Assembly (NCBI GenBank): GCA_010645155.1
Contig: CM021312.1
Span: forward strand, 7,971,091-8,035,090
Origin: Tigriopus japonicus
Lineage: Eukaryota > Arthropoda > Copepoda > Harpacticoida > Harpacticidae
Length of the DNA stretch: 64,000 bases
Direction: 5' to 3'
In this document: one piece after another, positions 44,593 to 55,263 of the stretch
How positions within the stretch are numbered: position 1 is the stretch's first letter
Layout of the letters: each line of letters begins with the position of its first letter
Notes under the pieces: model-generated
Databases searched by the model: none
Told to the model about the DNA's origin: nothing
Seen by the model: only the letters and a program-made list of their open reading frames with translations
Position numbers and translations under genes: made by a program

Positions 44593-46662
44593 AATGACTT
44601 GGCAATTGTAACGACGAGAATGGTTTTTTGGCGTCCCCTCCGTATCTCAAAAGCATCATAGGGAATTTTGTTTTCCCCGAAAATATTTCATTTGTGACGA
44701 ATGGGCCCTTTTCTAGGAATGGAAATAGGAAGCGTACGGAGGAGAACAGATTGTTAAGATGGACACCATCCTCGGCAAACAGTGCCCAGCAATGTAGCGA
44801 AGGCCAATATGGGGCAAAAATTAATCCGTGCGATTTGCAAGAAACAATTTGCATGAGCGTAGCTCTAAGTAATCGAGTTGGTGGGCAGGTCCAACAAAAA
44901 CCTAGTTTCGACCAATTGAGCGTGAATGCATTTCGTGCTGAGCTTGACGGGGAAAAGATGCTTGATGCAAATTGTTGGCATTTGAAATTTTCCTCCGACG
45001 CAAACAAGTCGAAAGTGAAGGGAGGATAATATTTGCAGAATTTGTCGAATTCATTTTTGGTGGGTCCCCACGATTCAATATCGAACGCCCTGGACCATTC
45101 ATCAGCGAGTTGTAAACGTGGGTCCGAACGCCTTTTCCAAACCACTTGAAGATGAATGTCCTGATTTTTACAAGCTTTGTAAATAGCGATCGCCATTTTT
45201 TGCAAATCTGTTTTGTTGGAACCTTTTTGCATTACGTACGTAACCACTTGATTGTCGGTGAGATGTATAATGGCTGTTCCGCGTAATTGGTTTGAGAACG
45301 CTTTGTAAAAATCAGACAGAGCCAAGAGCTCCCTGAAAGTTGAACTGCGACCTTGTTCCCAGTTAGTGAAAATTCGGCCCGACAATTTTTTCCCGCATGG
45401 TCCTTTGTGTTCTTGATGGGATAAGTCTTTCGGACAAGTGAGGTCTATTACGGCATACCCTTTGTCACTCGCGTCCGATGCAATTAATTTCATTGATGAA
45501 GTGATTTGCAATTCATGCTTTTGCATCGGATAACCATTTAACATCCGGAGGTTTTGCTTCAGATAAATTAATTCTGGAATAATCGATGCAGGGTTCAGTC
45601 TACATTCCCACGAGGGTGCTTGAGCCAAGCACTGGTAACCATCTCTACACAGAAGGTGAATTATTGGTCCGAATGAAAGCAGCCCTGATACGATCAGCCC
45701 ATATAGCTTTGCTAACTCACGAATGTGTAGCGTTCGCGAATCAATGACGTGTTGTATCATTTCTTCCACCTGCGTCAATTTTTCAGATGGAAAGAAAAAC
45801 TTTTGTTCTTTTAAATTAATATTGAGTCCAAGGAACGTTCCTATTTGTGTGGGTTCCATAGCTTTGCTTCTATTTTCGGTCCATCCTGCCTTTTTCCAAG
45901 TCATGCGTGCAAATTCGAATTTTGCTTTGCAATCTTCCTCAGAACAGCCCAAGACCAGACAATCATCAATATATATGAAGCTTGCAATGCCGTGAGCGTG
46001 TAAATAGACCTTTATGGGCATCATTATTTTGGTGAAGAAATAAACTAAATCCGAGATACCTAGGAAAGCGACTTGCCATCTGTAGTACTTGGTTTGCCCG
46101 TTAGACCAGGTCCATTGCATGCCTAACAATGTTTGGTGTTCGGGTGCCACGCTTACATGGTAATAGCCCGACGACACGTCCATTGAGGCCATCCACCAAT
46201 TTTTTGGAAAACAGTCGGCAATTTTATGAAGATGGTCTAGGGTTACTTTACGTTTCCGAATGTGATTATTCAAAGTGCGTGAAGCATCAATGACAATCCG
46301 TTTTTTCTTTCCGGCACGCTCGACGACCTGTATCGGTAAAAGTAGGTGTGGCTTTTCGTTCACTTCGACAAACAATTTATCTCGAAGTCCGTTCCTGAGC
46401 GATTCCTCCACAAATTCCCTGTTTGCGGGTATTCTGGCCGATAGATTGTTTTTAAGATGAATGCTAAGTGGGTATCGAAATAGGGGCATTTTGTAACCAA
46501 AATGAAGAAAGTCTTGGAGGAATTTGCTTACTTTTAACGTGTCGATCCAAAATTTACGGAACTCTGGTTTGTGTATGTTCCCAGCCACAGAGCTGTCTTC
46601 ACTACAGTTTTGAAATTCTGGAGCTGATACGCAATCGACCGGAAGCTTGGGAGTAATGGCAT
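44543..46662 (-). CDS. DIRS element A reverse transcriptase-RNase H
   Basis: The frame is open from a plausible acceptor (TCCATTGATTAG ending at 46663) to 44543, about 705 codons. The RT core shows MDVSSGYYHVSVAP (motif A), FLGISDLVYFFTKI and the catalytic YIDDCLVLG. RNase H follows with the acidic residues LIASDASDKGYAV, FRELLALSDFYKAF, HLTDNQVVTYVMQ and LADEWSRAF. A C-terminal region (APYWPSLHCWALFAEDG) is shared with element C. There is no ATG at the front, consistent with production by splicing from gag. Neither the catalytic motifs nor the frame is interrupted. Plus-strand frames in this interval are shadows. Confidence 0.88.
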
Positions 46663-46760
46663 CTAATCAATGGAAAACAACGAAAGACAACAATAATTCA
46701 CGGTTTGATTCTTCAATTCTACTTTTTAAAAAACAAAACAAAAATCAAAGTTCATATCAT

Positions 46761-48557
46761 TTACTGGGTTGCTGGTTTCCCACATTCTCGTTGCCAGTGT
46801 CCAAGCTTTCCACAATTGTGGCAAGTCCCAGATTTCACTGGACTATTTCGCCCCCTGCCACGCCCCCGCGTATAGCCGTATTTTTCGATAGGCCCATACG
46901 TTGCTGGCAAGGACGGCCCGTGCCGTTGAGTGTAAAATGACGGGCGTGGGAAGCCTTTGCGATTGTCCATTTTATTGGAGCTACTCGGGAACAACTTTGA
47001 CTCCGGGGTTGGATGTTTATTCTTCTTCTTTAATTTTTCCACCCGTTTTCGATCCTCCTTATCGAACAGTTCGTCCCCTTCAAAATCTTGGACCATTGAA
47101 AAACCGTCTTCTTCGCAGACTCTTGCCATCGTTATTTCGTGGTTGGCTGCTTTTATCACCTCGTCCAATGAACTTATAATCGATGATACCTTGGACGCTT
47201 CCTTATCCAATTTTTTCATTGCCTTGTGAACGGTAATTCCGGTGGTGTGGTTATTCCCGAACAGTTTCTTCAATCTTGACTCGCTATCCAACCCAAAAAA
47301 GCCGGATTGTAATGACTTCTTGGCTCGTGTGAGAAACAACCAGACCAGACTGTTGTGTTGCGCCACTCGGGCCGTGGGGAAATTTGTCTTTCTCAATTTC
47401 CGCGAGCGCCCATTAACGTACGTAATGGCGCGCTGCACCGATCCTGGAAAAATGGAACAGGTCATGAAATGACCGCTTCCTAATATGCCACAATGGTAAG
47501 CTAATCAGACGCAGATTACTTGTCCGAGACGAACGATCCAATGTTCTTTTAGTTTCCTCTTCCAGGGACAAGCCCATTTTAGAAAAACGTCTGAGCTCAC
47601 AGGACTTTAACCTTGTGGAACGTGGATTGTTGATAAATCCCTTTCACTTGTTTAAGGACTTCAACCTTATTTGATCAGTATTTCTGTTCAGGACTTGAAC
47701 CTCAGAGATCGAACTATTTTGTTCTAGGACTTTAACCTCATTTGGTCGAACTAATCCATCCTTGGACTTTAAACATCACTTGAAGAAGTCAATTTGTCCG
47801 AAAGACTAAAAACCGAGTGACTCTGCTTTGTCATCGTTTTCTATTTCTTAGTAGTGTTCTCTTTCCTCAACTCCAACTTATGAATCGATTCTATAATTTA
47901 TAACTAACCTGCTGGGTTGGACTCGTCCTCATTTCCTGTGGGATCGGAAGAGAGTTTTTTGCCAATAGCATAAAACAATGGATGGGGTCGGCCTTCATCG
48001 ATCGATTTCTTTTTGTTTTTCTCTTCTTTTTCCGGGGTCTCTTTGGATCGGTTTTTCGGAGTAGTCATCTCGTCACTTGACGACGACTCTGTGTCCGATG
48101 AAGAAGACGAAGAAGAGGACGACGAGGACGGAGCATAGTTTGTGGTCCGTTTCGATTTTTTAAGTTTGGGATTACGTTTGGATTTCTTCGCGACCTCCGA
48201 CACTTTCAATTGTCGCTTAATCGTTTTCCCACGGAAGTGCCCTTTTCCTTTGACGGAATCGCCCCAAAATTGATGTTGCGCGACGTTGCCTCCCGCATCC
48301 ACGTCCTCATCTGTGGAAGAAACGTGCGCCGGCTCGCTAGGAACACCGACATTCGACGTGTTCGTGCGGGCTTCGAGAACATGAGGATCCGGACCGAGTT
48401 GGTCCCGTGTTGAAAGGAATCCATTTTCATCCCCGGATTTTGGGGTGGGATCTTGTGTTTCGGGTGAATGTTCGTGATGTAATGGGTCCCTTGCCGCCAT
48501 CGCTTTATTTGTTCCCTCCTGTGAAGGAAATCCGTGGAAATCCGATTGATCCGTCAT
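46761..48557 (-). CDS. DIRS element A gag with intron and zinc knuckle
   Basis: Exons 48557-47909 and 47443-46761 join in frame across a predicted GT-AG intron of 465 bp (CCAGCAG/GTTAGT … TTTTTCCAG/GATCGG) to 443 codons. The ATG at 48557 opens MTDQSDFHGFPSQEGTNKAM. The first part has a basic region and a long Ser run followed by acidic and Lys-rich sequence. The second is helical and ends with a CCHC knuckle, CHNCGKLGHWQREC. Gag proteins package the RNA. Splicing is inferred from the sequence only. The intron contains a degenerate repeat (47585-47775). Confidence 0.7.
47585..47775. repeat. degenerate AGGACTTTAACC repeat inside gag intron
   Basis: Four or five related copies at roughly 45-60 bp spacing (AGGACTTTAACCTTGTGG, AGGACTTCAACCTTATTTGA, AGGACTTGAACCTCAG, AGGACTTTAACCTCATTTGG, TTGGACTTTAAACATC). 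It lies wholly within the predicted intron of element A's gag. Confidence 0.65.
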
Positions 48558-48560
48558 ATC

Positions 48561-48789
48561 GTGGCTCTTCCGATGTATGTGGCAGATTTAGAGGAGCAAG
48601 AGTAGAGTAGAGTCCGACGTAGAACGCGAGTTCGAACTCAACTTGAGGAATTAATAAAGATAAATTCGGGAGCTTGTTGAACGTGACCTTTTCAGTCGAC
48701 CTACACGGAAAACAATGAACAGTTGTGTTTCCGGGTACACGGACCAATTAGTTCCTAGGAACTATGAAGTGTCGTAGACACGAAACCTG
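48561..48789. other. junction between elements A and C
   Basis: This is the 5' non-coding part of element A (minus strand) meeting the truncated start of element C (plus strand). No terminal repeat was recognised. Confidence 0.35.
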
Positions 48790-50310
48790 TCATTTCGACA
48801 GTCTCAGGCGAATGGAGAAAAGAAGTTATTTAGTTTTGCCTCTTCAAGTAGTCGCCCCAATTGGGCGCAAGAGGAGACTAATCGTGGATCCGTCCAAGCA
48901 ACTCAATCCGTACTTGAAAAAACAAGCAGTCAAGCTGGATAATCTTCAGAGAATTATTGGAAGTATCCAAACAGGGCATTGGTTCGGCGTGCTAGATTTG
49001 TCATCTGGCTACTATCACGTCAAAGTGTACGAACCTCATCAAAAATATTTATGTTTTGAATGGACAGGAAAAGATGGCGTCTCGAAATTCTACGTTTGGT
49101 TAATAACTTTTCTTGGTTTATCCCCGTTGGTTCGTACATTTACAAAATTGCAAAAACCCATCATAGCTTACCTGCGTTCGCAAGGAGTTCAATGCTATAT
49201 CTATATTGATGATATGATTGTATTCGGTCAATCCCGTGAACAATGTCAGAAGAATTTGAATCTAGCAAGATCAGTTTGGAAGCAAGCAGGTTGGATCGAG
49301 AATTCAGAGAAATCGAAAGGTCCCACGCAAAAGGGAGAATCCTTGGGCTCGTTTTGGATTGCCAACATCTCACTGTCCTTGTGCCGGAGTTCCGGAACGA
49401 AAACGAAGACTAATAATGACCATGTGTGCCAACATGGCTTTAACAAGCGTGTGGCCGATTAAAGAGTAGCGCAAGTGTACGGCAAAATTTTATCCACTCT
49501 TTTAGCCACGGGTCCGCAGCTTCTTTTATTAACTCGAGCTGGGTTACGAGCCATTGCAACCGCATATACCTGGCAGGATAAGATAATCATCAATAGTTTA
49601 CGTGAAGAGTTGCTTTTCCTGGCCCAAAATTACGCCGATCTTGAAGGTCAGTCTATGAGTGGAGAGCACAAAAAGATAGCCACCTCAGTTATTAAAACCG
49701 CATCTGATGCATCAAGTTCTGCGGTCGCAGTTGTGCGAATAATATGTCAGCAAGGTACCACACACAATCATCATCAAGGCCGTTGCAGATTCCGCATGTG
49801 ATTGAAAGCATTTACACCAACGGAACGTACGTGGTTCTAGCAGTACTTGGCGTGAATTGTCAGGCTTGCTTTTATTGTTCCAACAACAGGAATGCGAAAT
49901 ACGAAGCAAAAGAGTTGTGCATTGGACAGATTCCAAGAATGTTGAAAAAATTACGCGTAAGGGATCTAATACCCCAAGTCTGCAAGAAATGGCGTTAAAA
50001 ATCTATAACACAGCCCGTGCATTAAAAGTGGATTTGCAAGTGATATGGCGACCAAGAACTGACCCGAGAAAACAGTTGGCGGATGATTTCAGTCGGTCAC
50101 TCGATTTGGATGATTACGGGATAGATGATGCAACTTTTCGTTACTTGGAGCAACTAGCCCAAACTCAATTCACCTTCGATTTATTTGCAGCAGACATCAA
50201 TTTCCGAGCTGAGAATTTTGCCTCAATAATAGCATCCGACAGCGCCTTTTTTCGAGATGCGTTTACGCACAAATGGACGCATTTAGGGTTTTGTTATGCA
50301 CCCCCCAGTC
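48790..50310 (+). pseudogene. DIRS-like element C: broken RT-RNase H
   Basis: The RT core is well preserved at first: LPLQVVAPIGRKRRLIVDPS, VLDLSSGYYHVKVYEPHQKY and catalytic YIDDMIVFG near 49200. Frames then change near 49365 and again near 49720-49860. Later RNase H parts are recognisable: RVVHWTDSKNVEKI, DLQVIWRPRTDPRKQLADDF and THLGFCYAP. The 5' part (gag and RT N-terminus) is missing, and at about 50300 the sequence switches abruptly to a YqaJ-type exonuclease. It is closer to element A than to cellular RTs but is a separate lineage. Confidence 0.85.
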
Positions 50311-50820
50311 CAGTGCCGATCTATCTTTGGTGGGAACCAAATCTCCAACAACGCCATGAGTTATGGTTCCACACATGGGGTGGAAGCCATCAAGGCCTTT
50401 AAAACTCCCCGAAATGTTTGTGTGAAACCCATGGATCTCGTAATTCATCTCAAATTCCATTTCCTAGGGGCTTTGCCAGACAGAGGAATTGAAAAATACA
50501 GGTCCTTGGTTGAAGTTAGATGCCCATACAATAGAAGAAATGAGCAAATAAGTCCTTGCAAAACTTTCAGCTTCTTGTCTGCTGGGAAAACCTTGAAAAG
50601 AACTCAAGATTATTACTATCAAATTCAAGGACTATTGGGCATCACTCAAGGGAAGACATGTTGCTTCATCGTGTACACAAAACAGGATCTTCTCATCGAA
50701 GAGATCGTCTTTGACAAAATCTTCTTCAAAGAAGAAGTGATCCCCGGAGTGCTCGAATTTTATTTTGTTTTTTTTCCGCGAATATTGTGCCTCTCAACTT
50801 TGAGTATCAAAAGTACTTAG
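50311..50820 (+). pseudogene. YqaJ-type (lambda exonuclease-like) nuclease fragment
   Basis: The frame reads MSYGSTHGVEAIKAFKTPRN, FHFLGALPDRGIEKYRSLVE, VRCPYNRRNEQISPC, then TQDYYYQIQGLLGITQGKTC and LLIEEIVFDKIFFKEEVIPG. This is the layout of the YqaJ viral-recombinase/alkaline-exonuclease fold: the G-x3-E helix, the SPDG loop, the E-x-K strand and the Q-x-Q motif. Key positions appear changed: Gly where the helix Glu is expected, LPDRG for SPDG(G), and ExR for ExK. Only the YQIQ motif is intact, so it is probably inactive. The N-terminal domain is absent. It could be part of another transposon or a captured gene. Confidence 0.7.
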
Positions 50821-52351
50821 GTTTGTCTTGTAAATAAAGGGTTATTATGAATACCACCTATGTAACTCATTATTGTTGACAAAGTCTTTAGTAAACCAAA
50901 TCTTTGTAAACGTGAATTGTTTAAATAATATTTACGAATTATTTCTTTACCTGAAATCCAGTTCCTTGTTGCGGTAGTAAAAAACCGCAACTAAGCAGAA
51001 AAATGCAAGGCTTTTTTGAACAACGCAAAGAAAGTTGGTGAAAACGGTATCTGAAAAGTGATTCAGAAACGGCTTGGTTTCAATCGTATGGCCCAAACTA
51101 CCCCCAAATCGGCCTATATCTTATTCAGGTCCTTCAGGAGGAAAGTAGACTAAACTCATAACTCAGATCTGACCCCAAATCTGTCAAGACAATTTTTGCT
51201 AATGTCAGCTTGGTGCTGAGCCACATGTTCCAAAATCTCTCGCCAACTAACCTTGTCAAATAAAAACTTGATTTCGGAAATTCTAGAAGATCTTTTAACT
51301 TAATTGCAACTGAAATTGATCGTGACAAGGAACTTATTTTCTTACAACTCTTTATTTAGTCAGATTAAAAATCCTTTTACCGAAGCCTCATCAATAAATC
51401 CATATCCAAGATGGTAAGCACAAAATGTGAACTTTGACTTCACCAACACAATAGATTAAAGGAGAAATGGGATAGTTGTTTAATCCATCAAGACAATATT
51501 TGACTAAAAATTACACAGAGCAAAACACACATAAATGATTCTTCCACCAATCAACACGTAATTATTGAGAAGAGCACTTCGTAAAAGTTCACAGGTTTTC
51601 GCCCAACCAACCACTCTTTCAACCTAAATTCGCTTTGAAGCATCGGTCATAGATGACATCTTGAGCTTGGAACTGATTGGTGCCACGGAGGGTGTGCATC
51701 CTGGCACTACGCATGGCGAGACCATAATATGGGAGGCAGGCAAGGTTCCAAATCAGTCAAGAAGAACATGATGGTGATGATGTCACGCACGATCCAATGA
51801 ATTAAACTAGACGGAACCAAACAAAGAGGCTTGCCATTCAGAATAGGATAAAACGCCAAGTAGCTAAATGGCGATATGTCTTGACGTTCAAAAGTACGCT
51901 ATGACGTAAAATTGAAAAAGCCTTCCATTGATCGAGTCAAGAAACTATAGAACCAAGGCCTTACCAACGACCAGTTCAGTTCAGTTCATGAGCATCAGCA
52001 AAGACATGGAATGAAAGTTTCCTTCCACTTAAAGGTTTGGCAACACTTGGACCAGGCGGAGTGTCCTCGCTTTCCGAGAAAAAATGGGCTTAAAGCGCTC
52101 AATTCTCAATATTGTGAGCTTATTATTGTCTTTTTTTTGATTTCTTGTAGTGTCCATTTATTCAATGTCGATCTCAAGCCTTTCAAATGGGAAATCTAGT
52201 GAATGGTATCGCTCAAAAAGCAGATATGAAAAGCGACCTCCTTCTTTCGTAACCGAATTCGCTGGGCCATCCATGGCTTTTTGCCGCTAGCGATAAATTT
52301 TTGAAATTATCACCAAACCTATATGCCCTTTTTCAAATTATGTCCCATTAG
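50821..52351. other. mostly non-coding; possible broken exon at 51619-51900 (-)
   Basis: Most of this stretch shows nothing recognisable. On the minus strand about 280 bp read like protein across two frames: FSYLAFYPILNGKPLCLVPS and SLIHWIVRDIITIMFFLTDL, then, after a frame change near 51757, YYGLAMRSARMHTLRGTNQF and QAQDVIYDRCFKANLG before a stop at 51619. The family was not recognised, and it may be a pseudogene remnant. Confidence 0.3.
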
Positions 52352-52513
52352 ACATGCACAAGGTTGCTCCAAGTGAGCGTTTTAAATCATTCCGCGGGCG
52401 GCAAAACAGGGCCGTTGGCTGTGCTGTGCTGCTCAGCCCATTTTGGCGAATCCAAGTTTTTCCCATTTTGACGAGCATTTGATGATTCTAGGTCCTTGGA
52501 AACGATCGGTATT
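52352..52513 (-). repeat. inverted-repeat arm 1 (DIRS RT 3' region)
   Basis: This arm is about 95% identical, in reverse complement, to 52846-53000 over about 160 bp (shared block CCGCCCGCGGAATGATTTAA). The sequence encodes part of a DIRS RT-RNase H C-terminus (KWEKLGFAKMG, compare NWSKLGFCW in element A), so this is an inverted duplication of retroelement coding sequence with a 332-bp spacer. Confidence 0.85.
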
Positions 52514-52845
52514 TCACTTAAGGATATCTTGGCTGGAATTGGGTCAATAATATGCAAAAAATAATATTAGGGTGATTGATTTAAAAGCAAGTAAGCAGGC
52601 CTTGTGCTATTGCAAAAATAGGACTTAACATTGATCCAAACACTAATATTAAGATGCGGATTTATTCAGTGGGTTCCAAAGAATCATTTCAATATTTCAA
52701 AATACTTAACATATAGAGAAATGCAATATTTTTTAACGCTTCTTTCTGTTAAGATCTAATCTTTTCTGTATCATTTTCAAGCAAACAAATTGGGCATATT
52801 TTCAACCAAGTGAAAGCAGAGGGATCAAAACGTAAAATTAAGATC

Positions 52846-53596
52846 GTTTCCAGGGACCTAGAATCATCAAATGCACGTTAAAATGGGAAAAACTTGGATT
52901 CGCCAAAATGGGCTGAGCAGCTCAGCACAGCCAACGGCCCTGTTTTGCCGCCCGCGGAATGATTTAAAACGCTCACTTGAAGCAACCTTATACATGTCCG
53001 CGACAGGAGCGACAATTCTCAAAATTGTCCAAGACAAAGCCACCGGAATTCTGATCATCCCATTTTGGAAAACCATGACTGATTGGCTCTTAATCTTTCA
53101 GGATGGAGTTCAGCTGACCATGCCGCATTTTAAGGTTTCCGAAGATTTTATGGAAATATTTTTTCCGAAGAGGAAAAACGACCAAGCCAAACAAGGGCAT
53201 CGAGTCATAGTTAATAGCTCCGGAACAATATTTTGCCCCGTGAAGCTGACAAAGAATTACTTTCAACAGCTTGGACCATGCTACAATGGTTTTATCATTC
53301 CCCGAATTTTCAAATCTCATGGCAACAATCTCGTTCCTGATGGATCAAGGAAAGCTACGTATCACTCATGCAGATCCGAACAAATGCAGGCCCTGCAAGC
53401 ACGGGGTCTCGATGCTCATAAATTTGGACTTCACAGTGGTAGAATTGGGAGTACTGTAATTTTGCGAGACGCAAATTTTGCAATGTCAGATATTGCTCAG
53501 CGAGTAGGACGGTCCCCTTCAAGCCTATCAGTGTATCGGTATTCCCAGAAAGCCCACAAAACCTTTCAAGCGATGAGCGCAGCTCTTTCATTGTAA
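52846..53596 (+). pseudogene. DIRS-like element C: RNase H end joined to tyrosine recombinase
   Basis: The first part is the RT-RNase H C-terminus (TGILIIPFWKTMTDWLLIFQ, compare APYWPSLHCWALFAEDG in element A). At about 53100 it runs directly, in frame, into the second half of the recombinase: MEIFFPKRKNDQAKQGHRVI, FCPVKLTKNYF, FGLHSGRIGSTVIL (HxxR) and the Tyr in SLSVYRYSQKAHK. The recombinase N-terminus and first catalytic Arg are missing, so an internal deletion fused the two genes. The last ~390 bp are duplicated in the inverted copy on the right. Confidence 0.85.
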
Positions 53597-54504
53597 AATG
53601 AAAAGTGCCAGTCCGATGTGTTTTTATTTTATTTTTTATTTATTTTAGTTATTCTTTTCACTGTGGGTTGATTGTTCCTGATGATGCCGTTTTCAGAAAA
53701 CCGGCACTAATGTGGGTGCACCAAGAACAGCATCCGCAAATATCTCTCTTTCTGTAACTGTAGTTAGAGCTAAAGCTGTACTTTTTCATCTTAAAAGAAT
53801 GTGTTATGTCAAGGTAAGTTTACGAGGTATTTTATTTCTTATAGATAGGAAAAGCTAGGAATAGCTAATAAGATAAGTATCTTTTATTGCGATTAGTAAT
53901 AAAGAGAAGAGAATGTTGGAATGTTGTTGAGCAAACAAAAGAAGCTTTTGAAGCTCAAAACATATAATTTGTTATTTACCATGCCAGCACATTTATTTAC
54001 CACTTCAGCACATTTTGTTATATGTTCTGGGATGGAAAGTAAAATTTGCTGAAGTGACAAATCCAAATGGCAAGGAAAATTGAAAAACTGCAAATTATTG
54101 CAAAACAATTTAATTTGCGTGTCTCTGACAAAGCGTTTTGATTGACACTCCTGATCGGTTGTTTTGAATATGGTGGTGGCTTACTTAATTTTCTGTTTTC
54201 TTATTTATTCGTACTGATAGCTGTTTGAGTAAAATTTCTTATCAGCTGGTTCAAAACTAGTTAAGTCTTATTGAGAGCAAACGTGTTGAAAAAGGTGTTG
54301 TTTTCAACTTTATCAACCCAAAGCATGACTCCAACCCAATGATTAAGTTCAACTAAGCTAAGTTTATCAATGAAAGGTTGATACATGATATATCTGACCT
54401 AGAATAAATGCATAATAAAGAAACGGGAATCTGGCGTTTTTTCTGGCGTTTTTGACTGTTTTTTGTCAAAGTGTTTTTTGTCAGGTGTTCCACAAGGTTC
54501 AAGT
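53206..54504. repeat. left arm of ~1.3-kb palindrome
   Basis: Reverse-complement identity with 55236-56426 is close to perfect (encoded recombinase C-termini are identical). It continues across two later insertions to 62492-62575. The arm contains the recombinase 3' end, its 3' non-coding tail, AT-rich sequence, and, at the inner edge, a short reverse-transcriptase motif (SGVPQGS). Confidence 0.92.
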
Positions 54505-54510
54505 TTCAAG

Positions 54511-54764
54511 TTTTGGTTGCGCAACGGGGCTTAAATAACAAAACAAAGGATCAAGAATCCGGGATTATAAAATCCGGCAGTTTTCAAAGCATCCAAGTCG
54601 CAAAGGTGGTCTGTGGAATGCGAAAACCAAGATTGGAAGAACAAGGGTTTTCGCATTTCACAGACTACCCTAATGAGTTACATGCTATGAAAAATGTCGT
54701 ATTTTTAAATCCCGTATTCCTGATCGTTTGTTTTGTTGTTTAAGCCCCGTTGCGCAACCAAAAC
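54511..54764. mobile_element. 254-bp inverted-repeat mini-element in palindrome spacer
   Basis: It starts TTTTGGTTGCGCAACGGGGC and ends with the complement, with imperfect inverted ends of about 70 bp. In the middle is a strong hairpin (GTCTGTGGAATGCGAAAACC paired with GGGTTTTCGCATTTCACAGA). There is no coding capacity. A left-truncated copy of its right two thirds lies at 62838-63027; the shared sequence runs 23 bp past the inverted end (ATTGTCAGGATAAACTCACA), so the element limits may be wider. Confidence 0.75.
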
Positions 54765-55089
54765 CATTGTCAGGATAAACTCACATCTCTCAACCTAGAC
54801 GGGCAACGAGAATCTTCCGAATCCCATAATTTGAGTTCAAATCAACTTCATCAGCCCAAAATATGTGGATTTGGGAGGGGATGATTCCCTCTACACGATA
54901 CAATAACTTTTAAGATCATATCATCTTGATTTCAAACATGAGCGACTTCAAAAGTTATGTATATGACTCGCTCTGATTTTTCCAAGTTGACGCGTGGAAC
55001 AGCACCATCTCGTGATAATTCTCTGAACCTCAACGCACAACAAGCCCTTGATCTTAGTTAGTTGGTTTGCCATTTTGACCAATTTATGG

Positions 55090-55263
55090 GTTCCAAATGC
55101 TTCCTAACCTGATGTTCAAAAATTGCCTTAAATTTAAACTTCCTGTAGGTCGTTTTTTTGTCATCGGCATATTGTATTAAACTTCTGAAGAGGAGCAATA
55201 AAGAGAATAAACAGGAATGGACCTAAAATTGAACCTTGTGGAACACCTGACAAAAAACACTTT
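55090..55263 (-). pseudogene. non-LTR reverse transcriptase fragment
   Basis: On the minus strand: SGVPQGSILGPFLFILFIAP, then a degraded YADD (CRxQ-x-ND after a frame change). This is the motif B-C region of Jockey/CR1-type reverse transcriptases. The first few residues are repeated at the inner edge of the left palindrome arm (54474-54504). Further degraded matches continue to about 54800. Confidence 0.8.

Larger units (their letters stand above)
43400..48560 (-). mobile_element. DIRS-like element A (tyrosine-recombinase retrotransposon)
   Basis: The coding order on the minus strand is gag (48557-46761, one intron), RT-RNase H (46662-44543), tyrosine recombinase (44592-43432). DIRS-type elements use a recombinase instead of an integrase and leave no target duplication. 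No methyltransferase domain was seen, and neither split direct repeats nor inverted terminal repeats could be fixed by eye, so the outer limits are approximate. The long uninterrupted frames suggest a young copy. Confidence 0.85.

Noticed and set aside
53355..53591. Minus-strand 78-codon frame that recurs identically at 56139-56375 on the plus strand
   Set aside because: It recurs only because it is antisense to the duplicated recombinase gene; recombinase is the real coding strand.
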